6,793 bases of DNA from Acidobacteriota bacterium (GCA_020199975.1 JAIVJP010000053.1:1-6793), one strand, 5' to 3'. Positions 1 to 6,316 are shown, numbered from the stretch's first letter. The notes: a model not told the origin generated them from the letters alone. Numbers and translations: made by a program.

Positions 1-2
1 GC

Positions 3-92
3 AAAGTAGAATCCGTCCAAGGCAGCAATGCGATCGTCGCTACGGCTTCGCCGCCCGATGGTCGCCGTTACGGAAGTTTATCCAGAGTTTGA
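3..92 (+). CDS. Possible C-terminal tail of an upstream gene (partial, unidentified)
   Basis: An open frame enters from the left edge and ends at TGA 90-92, giving about 29 residues that finish in ...GRRYGSLSRV. The residue mix is plausible for a protein end, but the piece is too short to assign to a family. The stretch from 93 to 185 between it and the next gene shows no clear promoter or terminator. A minus-strand frame in the same place (141 down to 40) is also open, so the coding strand is uncertain. This entry is a weak call. Confidence 0.22.
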   Translation, partial: KVESVQGSNAIVATASPPDGRRYGSLSRV

Positions 93-185
93 AGCCAGCA
101 TGGTCGACAAAGCGCGCAGCGAAGCGGAACCCCCAGGCCATGGTGCGTTCGTCGAATCATCAAAATGAGAAAGGGAAAGCCCATC

Positions 186-1469
186 ATGAAGAACCCGATT
201 GCTCACAAACCCTCTCGCCGCCGCTTTCTCTCCCTGGCTGGAAAGAGCGCCGGTCTTGCCGCCCTGTCTTCATCGACTGTCGCGTCTCTTCTGAGAGAGG
301 TCCAAGCAGCGACTAAAAGCGTCGCGCATGTATCGCCGCAGCAGTTGGCAATGAATGAAGACTACTGGTCGGTTATTCAAAATTCCTTTTCTGTGACTCG
401 CGGGATCATCAACTTGAACAACGGCGGCGTATCGCCCAGCCCGCGTATCGTTACTGAAGCGCTGGTGCGTTACATCTGGCAACAGGAGGATGCGACGGCT
501 TACACCATGTGGCAAATCCTTGAGCCGCAATCGGAAACGATCCGGACCGGGCTGGCGGAACTATTCGGGTGCGATCGCGAAGAAATCGCCATCACCCGAA
601 ACGCTTCCGAGTCGCTGGAAATTCTTCTGATGGGCATGGACTTCAAACCGGGCGACGAAATTCTCACTACCACGCAGGATTACCCGCGCATGTTGACTAC
701 GTTGCGCCAGCGCGAAAAGCGTGAAGGTCTGATTTTGAAGTTAGTCAAAATTCCGATCCCACCCAGGAATCTCAACGAGATCACCGCAGCGTTTGCAGCG
801 GGGATTACCGGCCGCACGCGTCTGATCCTGGTGTCGCACATGGTTAACATCACAGGCCAGATCACGCCCGTGAAAGCTGTCTGTGCAATGGCGCGCGCCA
901 AAGGAATCGAAACGATTGTCGACGGCGCTCATTCCTTTGCGCAATTTGATTTCAAGCAAAAGGACCTTGGGTGCGACTACTTCGGCACCAGCTTGCACAA
1001 GTGGCTTTTCGCGCCAAAGGGTACGGGTCTGCTTTACGTCAACCGCGACAAGATACCGAAGATCTGGCCTTTGATGGCAGCGGAATCGAAACAAGCCTCG
1101 GACATCCGCAAGTTTGAAGAGATTGGCACGCATTCCGCCGCTCCCCGGCTGGCCATTGGCGAAGCTTTGCTATTCCACAACGGGTTGGGAGGAAAGCGCA
1201 AAGAAGCGCGCCTGCGCCCGAAGGTGAGCTTCAACACTTCATTTGACGACAACCAGTCGTGCGCCATAGCCAATATTCACATTGAAGGGACGGACCCTTC
1301 GGCCATCGCCAGCTATCTGTTCGACAAGCATAGAATCTTTACCACGCCCATCATCCACGACGAGTTCCAGGGGATTCGCATCACGCCCAACGTGTACACA
1401 ACCCTCGGCGAGTTGGATCGGTTCTGTGACGTGATGGAAAACGTGGCGCGGAAGGGCTTGCCGGCCTAG
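186..1469 (+). CDS. Tat-exported class V aminotransferase-fold PLP enzyme (isopenicillin N epimerase-like)
   Basis: The fold is that of PLP-dependent class V aminotransferases, a family including cysteine desulfurases, isopenicillin N epimerase and EgtE-type lyases; the substrate cannot be read from sequence. Numbered from ATG 186, a Tat signal (SRRRFL, residues 10-15, then a mildly hydrophobic stretch to about 42) precedes the catalytic domain. NLNNGGVSPSP (77-87) is the usual N-terminal substrate/cofactor loop and TRNASESLE (137-145) the phosphate-contact region. DGAH (246-249) supplies the Asp for the pyridine nitrogen, and SLHKW (270-274) the Schiff-base lysine K272. GIRITPNVY (396-404) matches the C-terminal small domain. 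Tat export fits a cofactor loaded in the cytoplasm. ATG 186 is preferred because AAGGGAAAG (171-179) precedes it; an in-frame ATG at 165 has no ribosome site. Oddity: between KEARLR and PKVSFNTSF (codons near 1212-1220) a helix of about 12-15 residues usual in homologues seems absent, so activity is uncertain. Confidence 0.88.
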   Translation: MKNPIAHKPSRRRFLSLAGKSAGLAALSSSTVASLLREVQAATKSVAHVSPQQLAMNEDYWSVIQNSFSVTRGIINLNNGGVSPSPRIVTEALVRYIWQQEDATAYTMWQILEPQSETIRTGLAELFGCDREEIAITRNASESLEILLMGMDFKPGDEILTTTQDYPRMLTTLRQREKREGLILKLVKIPIPPRNLNEITAAFAAGITGRTRLILVSHMVNITGQITPVKAVCAMARAKGIETIVDGAHSFAQFDFKQKDLGCDYFGTSLHKWLFAPKGTGLLYVNRDKIPKIWPLMAAESKQASDIRKFEEIGTHSAAPRLAIGEALLFHNGLGGKRKEARLRPKVSFNTSFDDNQSCAIANIHIEGTDPSAIASYLFDKHRIFTTPIIHDEFQGIRITPNVYTTLGELDRFCDVMENVARKGLPA

Positions 1470-1509
1470 CGTCGGTTGCAAATACCCGTTGCCTCACCTA
1501 AAAACCCAC

Positions 1510-1525
1510 TCGAAATGCGATTCGA
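1510..1525. repeat. Short inverted repeat just upstream of a candidate promoter
   Basis: TCGAA (1510-1514) and TTCGA (1521-1525) form a dyad with a 6-nt centre. CGAAAT also occurs twice as a direct repeat (1511-1516 and 1523-1528). It ends four bases before the -35 box at 1530, a position where an activator or repressor could bind. The arms are short and chance occurrence is possible, so this is only a candidate operator. Confidence 0.25.
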
Positions 1526-1529
1526 AATA

Positions 1530-1558
1530 TTGACAGCCCATCATTTTTCTCCTAAAGT
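1530..1558 (+). promoter_or_regulatory. Candidate sigma-70 promoter for the 1688-2146 gene
   Basis: A perfect TTGACA (1530-1535) is followed after 17 nt by TAAAGT (1553-1558), which matches four of six positions of TATAAT. Transcription would begin near 1565 and leave a leader of about 120 nt before ATG 1688. It lies in the 218-bp gap after the aminotransferase gene, so the small secreted protein is probably transcribed independently. No clear terminator for the aminotransferase was found in this gap. Confidence 0.5.
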
Positions 1559-1687
1559 CCGTCACACTAAGCCCTGTATTTCGTCAACATTCCGCCGGCA
1601 ATTTCCGTTTGCCGCAAACATGGTTGGGACGGCGCGACCCGTACAGCCCGCCCGACTCTAACCCCCGATACGGAAAAGGAGCTCCGC

Positions 1688-2146
1688 ATGAAACTTCGAC
1701 GCACGCTAATTGGTTCGTTAGTACTGCTTGTTTTGATTGTGAGCATTTCGGTGTTCGCTCAAGTCAATCGTCCGTTCCACAACGGTTCTGTTTGGAACAT
1801 TGCGTTCATTAGAATGAAACCCGGAATGGAAACGGCTTATCTGAATTACCTCGCAGGCCCGTGGAAGGCTAATCAGGAAGCCTCGAAGAAGGAAGGAATA
1901 ATTCTTTCCTACAAAGTCCTCACAGTTGAGGGCCACACACCAGGTGAGTGGAACGTTATGCTTATGACAGAATACAAGAGCCTGGCAGCGATGGAGGCAA
2001 ATGAGGAAAAGGCAGACGCCCTTGCTCAAAAGGTTGTAGGCGATGATGAGAAGCAGCGGCAAGGCTACAGAGAGCGTCTGGAAATTCGCGAGGTGATGGG
2101 GGAGCGATTGGCTCGTGAGATTGTGCTCGAGCCCAGGAGGAGGTAA
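1688..2146 (+). CDS. Small secreted protein, probable ferredoxin-like alpha/beta-barrel fold, function unknown
   Basis: The 152-residue product opens with a textbook Sec signal peptide: MKLRR, a hydrophobic core (about residues 6-21) and a VFA cleavage motif that would leave Gln25 as the mature end. The mature part begins with a beta strand (SVWNIAFIRMKPG), followed by a helix rich in aromatic and charged residues (METAYLNYLAGPWK), a strand (ILSYKVLTVEG) and another strand (EWNVMLMTEYKS). This order resembles dimeric alpha/beta-barrel proteins such as the ABM or NIPSNAP groups, which is my inference from pattern only. The C-terminus is a charged helix ending in PRRR. No catalytic motif was seen. 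The start is fixed by AAAAGGAG (1674-1681), six bases before the ATG. A TTGACA-type promoter lies about 150 bp upstream and a hairpin follows the gene. Confidence 0.82.
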   Translation: MKLRRTLIGSLVLLVLIVSISVFAQVNRPFHNGSVWNIAFIRMKPGMETAYLNYLAGPWKANQEASKKEGIILSYKVLTVEGHTPGEWNVMLMTEYKSLAAMEANEEKADALAQKVVGDDEKQRQGYRERLEIREVMGERLAREIVLEPRRR

Positions 2147-2188
2147 CTCGGGCGTTGTTCCTTCAGGCCGCCTTAGTTTATTAACGAT

Positions 2189-2220
2189 GCGCCGTTCTCC
2201 TACGTGAGGGCGGCGCTTTA
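2189..2220 (+). terminator. Hairpin, likely terminator of the small secreted protein gene
   Basis: Arms 2189-2199 and 2206-2216 pair over 11 bp (nine Watson-Crick pairs and two G-T wobbles) around the 6-nt loop CTACGT. The stem is GC-rich and lies 42 bp after the stop codon at 2146. It is followed by TTTA rather than a full T-run, so it is at best a weak intrinsic terminator and may instead protect the 3' end of the mRNA. Confidence 0.5.
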
Positions 2221-2310
2221 GTTGACCGTTCTTGACTAAACCTGCAACGTGAAGACGGTGAGATGCCGTCGGTCTTGCGCCCCTTAAAGATTTTAGAAAG
2301 CACCTGAGGA

Positions 2311-2336
2311 CGACCAGCCCTATCGCGGGCTGGTCG
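2311..2336. repeat. Perfect 10-bp inverted repeat (hairpin)
   Basis: CGACCAGCCC (2311-2320) and GGGCTGGTCG (2327-2336) are exact reverse complements around the loop TATCGC. No T-run follows on either strand, apart from AAATTT a few bases downstream. It could be a terminator without a U-tract, a mobile palindromic intergenic element, or a structure in the leader of the serine hydrolase mRNA, whose start is 113 bp away. Confidence 0.6.
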
Positions 2337-2448
2337 GCAAATTTGGGGCTGACGTGCGCGCTGAGTACTTGATAGACCGGCCCGCGGAAACCATCTGTAA
2401 CAATATTCGTATCATTCCCTATCTTTCATCTCAGAGGAGACCACCTAA

Positions 2449-4182
2449 TTGTCATCAGTGATCTCGAGACGCGCACTGCTAAGGAATGGATTCAACGCCG
2501 GAGTAGGGTTAGTTGTTTTCAGTCAATTTCCCGGAGGGCGGCCAATCCTGGCTGCCTCCGCGAATTTTCAACGTACCGCCGAGCGGTTTCAACCAGCCTA
2601 CAAACGTCTCGACGCATTTATAGCTCAACACATGCACGAAACCGGGGCGCCGGGCATGACAGTCGCTCTAGCAAATCGCAATGGGCTGCTACGCACCTCG
2701 CAGTACGGTTTTGCGGATCTAAAAGCCGGAGTAAAGGTTGGCCCGCAGACCTTGTTTGAGATTGGATCGATCTCTAAATCGTTCGTGGCTATAGCGATCT
2801 TGAGCCTGGCAGATGAGGGAAAGATCGATCTGCATAGACCCGTCATTGAATACCTGCCCTGGCTGAAGGTCGAATCCAAATACGCGCCGTTTTCCACGCA
2901 TCATCTCCTGACCCACACAGCCGGCCTTTCCGCTGTGCCACTGCTTATGCGCGTTGCCACAACCACCCTAAGGACCGGCTCGGAGCCCGGATCACGCTTT
3001 CTTTATTCCAACATCGGATACGTGCTCCTCGGTTTTTTACTGGAAGCCATCGACAGACGCTCCTTCCCGGAAGTGTTGCACAAGCGCGTTCTCGAACCGC
3101 TGGGAATGACTGCCAGTGCGCCGGTCATTACTAACGCGATCAAGGAGAGACTGGCCATTGGCTATGGTCCTCTCCACGAAGATCGACCTTTCCCGCTTAG
3201 AGGTAAGCTCGCTGAGGCGCCCTGGTTGGAAGTCCCCGAAGCCGCAGGCAGCGTGGCGGCAACTGCCGGCGACATGGTTGCGTATCTGCAATTGCTGCTG
3301 AATCGTGGAGCGGGCCCTCGGGGCCGAGTGATCTCGGAAAAGAGTTTTCAGTTATTGGTCAAACCCGTTGTCAAAGCAGCATTTCGCGGGGAAGATGCGA
3401 GCTATGGTTATGGACTCTGGATCAACGATGGCAGCAACCGCATGCTCGTACGCCACACAGGCGGTATGGTCGCGTTCAGTTCGGCGATGTATGCCGACTT
3501 GACTGACGGGTTCGCGGCCTTCGCGTCCGTGAATGCCAATTTGCGCGGCTATCGCCCGGTGGCAGTCACCCGGTACGCTCTCGATCTGTTGAATGCAGCT
3601 TCCCGCAATCGGGAGTTGCCCGCTCTTCCAGCCTCACAACCCACTCCGGACAGCATCAAGAATGCGGCGGACTATGCCGGCACCTTCAATGCACCCGACG
3701 GAAAAAAGCTCGTGCTGATTGCTCATGGCGACAAACTGATACTGCAGCACGGCGGGCAACGTATAGTGCTGGAACAAGCGGGCCGAGATCGTTTCATCGT
3801 CAAGCACCCTGATTACGATCTGTTCACCTTGAGCTTCGGGCGCGATAAAGACGTAGTGGTTGAAGCATTCCACGGCCCGGACTGGTGGGCAAATGAACGC
3901 TACTCGGGACCGAAGTTCTTCGAGTATCCAAAAGAGTGGGACACTCTCACCGGACGCTACCGATCCGATAGTCCCTGGTATGGAAGCTCTCGCTTGTTTG
4001 TTCGCAAAGGGCGGCTAATACTCGATGACCAGCAGTTTCTAATTCCCCTGGAGCCTGGGGTCTTTCGGCCACAAGGGGACATCAATGCGGCTGAACTGAT
4101 AACCTTTGACACGTTAGTAAATGGGAAGGCTATGCACTTAAACTTCTCGGGCATCGATTTTTATCGCACCTCCACGCCGTAG
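2449..4182 (+). CDS. Tat-exported beta-lactamase-family serine hydrolase with two C-terminal beta modules
   Basis: This 577-residue protein belongs to the beta-lactamase/class C penicillin-binding-protein fold (esterases, D-aminopeptidases, AmpC-like enzymes). It starts with a Tat-like signal, SRRALLR (6-12), followed by a weak hydrophobic stretch to about 36. All three catalytic elements are present: SISK (S107, K110, nucleophile and base), YSN (Y186-N188) and HTGG (336-339). The HLLTHTAGL segment (152-160) is also typical of the family. After the hydrolase domain (about 50-385), two similar modules follow, each opening with a Y/G motif (DYAGTF at 408, LTGRYR at 500), like the DUF3471-type modules attached to many such enzymes. 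The start is TTG: AGAGGAGA (2433-2440) is correctly spaced for TTG 2449 and too far from the in-frame GTG at 2458. Its substrate is unknown; peptide or ester hydrolysis in the periplasm is likely, and beta-lactam resistance should not be assumed. Confidence 0.92.
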   Translation: MSSVISRRALLRNGFNAGVGLVVFSQFPGGRPILAASANFQRTAERFQPAYKRLDAFIAQHMHETGAPGMTVALANRNGLLRTSQYGFADLKAGVKVGPQTLFEIGSISKSFVAIAILSLADEGKIDLHRPVIEYLPWLKVESKYAPFSTHHLLTHTAGLSAVPLLMRVATTTLRTGSEPGSRFLYSNIGYVLLGFLLEAIDRRSFPEVLHKRVLEPLGMTASAPVITNAIKERLAIGYGPLHEDRPFPLRGKLAEAPWLEVPEAAGSVAATAGDMVAYLQLLLNRGAGPRGRVISEKSFQLLVKPVVKAAFRGEDASYGYGLWINDGSNRMLVRHTGGMVAFSSAMYADLTDGFAAFASVNANLRGYRPVAVTRYALDLLNAASRNRELPALPASQPTPDSIKNAADYAGTFNAPDGKKLVLIAHGDKLILQHGGQRIVLEQAGRDRFIVKHPDYDLFTLSFGRDKDVVVEAFHGPDWWANERYSGPKFFEYPKEWDTLTGRYRSDSPWYGSSRLFVRKGRLILDDQQFLIPLEPGVFRPQGDINAAELITFDTLVNGKAMHLNFSGIDFYRTSTP

Positions 4183-4239
4183 ATGTCAGAACAAAACCTA
4201 ACGAACCTGGCTACAGCCGGCTCGGTGCTTTTGTGATCG

Positions 4240-4758
4240 ATGATTGGCGATAGAAAGAAGGGCACGATTGTTTCCATTTGCTGTTCCCTGCTGCTCGGAA
4301 TAGCTGATGGAACCGTGGCCAAGCCCTGGCGAGGCATTGTGCCGCTGCGTTCGAAGCGTCCGCAGGTGCGAAGAGTTCTCGGTAAGCCAATCATTGGAGG
4401 CGCCGGTGCGTTTGAGCTTTACGAGAAGCAGGAGGGGCGCATACAGGTGATGTACGCGCGCAAACCCTGCGAGCAGGGACTACCTGCCGATTGGGGCAAT
4501 TGGAAGGTTGCGCGAGATACCGTCGTAAATATCAGCATCACGTTGCGCGAAGAGATTCCGGTTGCGGACCTGAAGATACGAAACATCGAGAGGTATAAGT
4601 GGTACACAGGCGATTCCGGCGCAACCTACTATCGCGACAAGCGGAGCGGCATTGAGTACCAGGTTCAGGATGGTATGGTCACGGCAATCGCCTATGGACC
4701 CACCACCAAAGACCGTTTTCTTCTCTGTCGGAAAGAGGCTCCTTTGATTCGATACTGA
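4240..4758 (+). CDS. Small exported protein of unknown function
   Basis: The 172-residue product begins with MIGDRKKG and a hydrophobic stretch (about 9-20), with a probable Sec cleavage after TVA (residue 27). The mature part starts KPWRGIVPLRS, continues through VRRVLG, FELYEK and a central strand-rich region, and ends near DGMVTAIAYGP and LLC. Two mature cysteines (C77 and C163) could form a disulfide. I associate this overall pattern with exported hypothetical proteins of Acidobacteriota, from memory and not verified. ATG 4240 is the first possible start, since TGA occupies 4234-4236 in the same frame, and no Shine-Dalgarno site precedes it; a 17-codon open frame beginning at 4183 ends three bases upstream, so coupled initiation is possible. 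The methyltransferase gene starts 40 bp downstream and may share the transcript. No enzymatic motif was recognised. Confidence 0.75.
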   Translation: MIGDRKKGTIVSICCSLLLGIADGTVAKPWRGIVPLRSKRPQVRRVLGKPIIGGAGAFELYEKQEGRIQVMYARKPCEQGLPADWGNWKVARDTVVNISITLREEIPVADLKIRNIERYKWYTGDSGATYYRDKRSGIEYQVQDGMVTAIAYGPTTKDRFLLCRKEAPLIRY

Positions 4759-4798
4759 ACTGGGGCAAACCCCCTACGTTAAATTAGGAGAACTTAGT

Positions 4799-5818
4799 AT
4801 GAGCAGTCCTGGCCTGCAACAACCAACACCACAACTATTCTTTCAAACAGCGAACGCGTACCAGCGGACAGAGGCTTTGAAGGCCGCGGTCGAGTTGGAG
4901 GTCTTTACGGCGATCGGCGAAGGCAAGACAACCATTATCGAGATTGCCGAGCGGAGCAGCGCGTCGGAACGCGGCATTAGAATTCTTTGCGATTTTCTCT
5001 GTGTCCTGGGTTTTCTAACCAAAGACGGCACGAACTACAAGCTTACCCCGGAGTCGGCACTCTTTCTGAATAAACGTTCACCGGCTTACTTGGGCGACAG
5101 TCTTGAGTTTCTGCTCTCACCAATGCTCACTGATGGCTTCAAGGATCTCACCGGGGCCGTGCGAAAGGGTGGAACAGTCGCTTCGGAAGAAGGGACGATC
5201 GCGCCGGAGCATCCAATCTGGGTCAAGTTCGCTCGCGCCATGACGGGGATGATGGCTATGCCGGCGCAGTTGATGGCTAATCTCGTGGATGAGAAGGCCG
5301 ATCGAAAGTTGAGGGTCCTGGATATCGCCGCGGGTCATGGCCTTTTTGGCATTGCGTTCGCTAATAAGAATCCGCAAACCAAAGTCGTCGCAGTCGACTG
5401 GCCAAATGTGCTTGAGGTAGCCAGGGAGAACGCCAGCAAGGCAGGTTTCGCCGACCGTTACCAAACAATCGCGGGTAGTGCGTTTGATGTTGATTACGGC
5501 ACGGGCTATGACCTCGTGCTGTTAACCAACTTTCTGCACCATTTCGATCCGGCAACTTGCGAAACTCTCTTGCGGAAAGTTCACGCTGCACTGGCGAATG
5601 ATGGACGTGCGGTGATACTGGAGTTTGTACCCAACGAAGATCGCATATCACCACCGGAAACCGCCGCATTCAGCATGGTGATGCTTGGTAGCACACCTGC
5701 AGGCGACGCTTATACATTTCCGGAACTGGAGCGAATGTGTAGTGCCGCGGGTTTCGCTCGCAGTGAGATTCATCAGCTTCCGCCATCGATCCAGCAAGTC
5801 GTGATCTCATACAAGTAA
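4799..5818 (+). CDS. SAM-dependent O-methyltransferase-like protein with N-terminal dimerisation domain
   Basis: The 339-residue protein has the two-part build of the plant/bacterial O-methyltransferase family (Methyltransf_2; hydroxyneurosporene and acetylserotonin methyltransferase-like). The N-terminal winged-helix dimerisation domain (about 12-100) includes ALKAAVELEVF and IRILCDFLCVLGFL. A Rossmann domain follows from about 168. SAM-binding motif I is VLDIAAGHG (173-181), the acidic residue after strand 2 is D200 in VVAVD, and NFLHHFD (244-250) sits where the family carries its catalytic histidine. The C-terminal PPSIQQVVISYK is the usual final strand, so the protein looks complete. AGGAG (4786-4790) lies eight bases before ATG. 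The substrate is unknown. A short GGGG/CCCC hairpin (4762-4773) lies between this gene and the preceding one. Its last 149 bp overlap the antisense regulator gene, an arrangement that looks secondary. Confidence 0.9.
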   Translation: MSSPGLQQPTPQLFFQTANAYQRTEALKAAVELEVFTAIGEGKTTIIEIAERSSASERGIRILCDFLCVLGFLTKDGTNYKLTPESALFLNKRSPAYLGDSLEFLLSPMLTDGFKDLTGAVRKGGTVASEEGTIAPEHPIWVKFARAMTGMMAMPAQLMANLVDEKADRKLRVLDIAAGHGLFGIAFANKNPQTKVVAVDWPNVLEVARENASKAGFADRYQTIAGSAFDVDYGTGYDLVLLTNFLHHFDPATCETLLRKVHAALANDGRAVILEFVPNEDRISPPETAAFSMVMLGSTPAGDAYTFPELERMCSAAGFARSEIHQLPPSIQQVVISYK

Positions 5819-6188
5819 GGACAGAAGGGGATAATAATATGGCGACAGTTTCCAGCAACTCGGCGCCGCGGAATGGCTTTGAGAGATAGGCATTGAATCC
5901 GGCTCGAAGAGCCCGATTGCGGTCGGCGTCACCATGAGCGGTTACGGCTATGCAAAGTATTGAAGCCGTACGTTCATCAGCTCTCAACGCTCGAAACATT
6001 TCCCAGCCATCGAGGACGGGCATCGATAGATCCACCATAATCAGGTCCGGTCGCATCTCCCTTGCCAGCTTTAAACATTCTGCTCCATTTCGTGCTTCGA
6101 TCACCTGATAATCGGCATCGACCAGCAAGAGGCGCAGAAGTTCAAGGTTGTCCTCGTAATCGTCAGCAATGAGAATCTTAGCGGCCAT
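5670..6188 (-). CDS. Receiver-only response regulator with an anomalous antisense-derived tail
   Basis: Residues 1-118 form a complete CheY-like receiver domain. The acidic pair is D9/D10, the phosphoacceptor D53 (in MVDLSMP), the signalling threonine T83 (AVTAHG) and the conserved lysine K104 (YLSKP). The domain closes with GAELLETVAILL, where DivK-like single-domain regulators normally stop. Here the frame continues another 54 codons to TGA at 5672-5670. Residues from about 124 onward are read from the strand opposite the methyltransferase 3' end and look like non-protein sequence (several Cys, Arg and Pro, no domain). No effector domain is present, so output must be by protein-protein contact with a kinase or phosphorelay partner. 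ATG 6188 is the natural start (MAAKILIADD), though its ribosome site is poor. A TTGACT/TATAAG promoter lies upstream, and the coiled-coil gene at 6455 diverges from it. Confidence 0.88.
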   Translation of the reverse strand: MAAKILIADDYEDNLELLRLLLVDADYQVIEARNGAECLKLAREMRPDLIMVDLSMPVLDGWEMFRALRADERTASILCIAVTAHGDADRNRALRAGFNAYLSKPFRGAELLETVAILLSPSVLTCMRSRLAGSMAEADESHCERNPRHYTFAPVPEMYKRRLQVCYQASPC

Positions 6189-6229
6189 GAGTGTCAGGTC
6201 GCGGGGCTGGCCCCCGATTGCTAGAGCGA

Positions 6230-6259
6230 CTTATAACTTAGGCCTTCGAGGGGAGTCAA
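6230..6259 (-). promoter_or_regulatory. Candidate sigma-70 promoter for the response regulator
   Basis: Reading the minus strand, TTGACT (6259-6254) is followed after 18 nt by TATAAG (6235-6230); each box matches five of six consensus bases. Transcription would start near 6223, leaving a leader of about 35 nt before ATG 6188. That leader would contain the CGGGG/CCCCG hairpin at 6202-6216, which might affect translation since the ribosome site is weak. Confidence 0.5.
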
Positions 6260-6275
6260 ATGGCCCTCACTCAAT

Positions 6276-6301
6276 GGTAGTGTCATGTTTGTGACCTTAC
6301 C
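6276..6301. promoter_or_regulatory. Inverted repeat midway between divergent promoters (candidate operator)
   Basis: Arms GGTAGTGTCA (6276-6285) and TGACCTTACC (6292-6301) pair at eight Watson-Crick positions plus one G-T wobble, with a single mismatch, around the spacer TGTTTG. The centre at about 6288.5 is almost exactly halfway between the two -35 boxes (6254-6259 on minus, 6317-6322 on plus). The position suits a dimeric regulator acting on both promoters. No binding protein is encoded in the window: the receiver protein has no DNA-binding domain. Confidence 0.4.
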
Positions 6302-6316
6302 CACCCAAACCATTTC

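Larger units (their letters stand above)
2147..2448. other. Gene-free gap with two strong hairpins
   Basis: No credible coding frame was seen here. It contains a GC-rich 11-bp hairpin at 2189-2216, a short TTTAGT/ACTAAA dyad (2217-2222 and 2235-2240) directly after it, and a perfect 10-bp hairpin at 2311-2336. AGAGGAGA (2433-2440) is the ribosome site of the next gene. A promoter for the serine hydrolase is not obvious: TATCAT at 2410-2415 could be a -10 box, but no matching -35 box lies at the right distance. Confidence 0.7.

Noticed and set aside
40..141. Minus-strand 33-codon frame (starts MAWGFRFAAR) with strong G/C third positions
   Set aside because: The residue pattern is protein-like, but it is very short, has no clear ribosome site, and competes with a plus-strand open tail in the same place; I cannot tell which, if either, is real.
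741..1133. 130-codon minus-strand frame inside the aminotransferase gene
   Set aside because: It lies wholly opposite a gene with all catalytic motifs in place; the translated product is Arg/Cys/Val-rich with no recognisable domain, so it is a shadow.
1718..2062. 114-codon minus-strand frame opposite the small secreted protein gene
   Set aside because: The plus strand has a signal peptide, a ribosome site and a promoter candidate; the minus frame has none of these.
2369..2415. Promoter for the serine hydrolase (TTGATA at 2369, TATCAT at 2410)
   Set aside because: The two boxes are 35 nt apart, far from the 16-18 nt spacing required, and neither has a suitable partner.
2449..4182. Reading the serine hydrolase as an antibiotic-resistance beta-lactamase
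   Set aside because: The SxxK, YxN and HTGG motifs define the wider fold, which is mostly esterases and peptidases; the length, the HTGG instead of KTG and the added C-terminal modules argue against a dedicated beta-lactamase.
4205..4233. Possible terminator around AGCCGGCT followed by CTTTTG
   Set aside because: The stem is only a short palindrome with no stable longer pairing, and the T-run is four bases, so it is too weak to call after the serine hydrolase gene.
5117..5464. 115-codon minus-strand frame opposite the methyltransferase
   Set aside because: It is antisense to conserved SAM-binding sequence, with a His/Arg-rich product and no motif.
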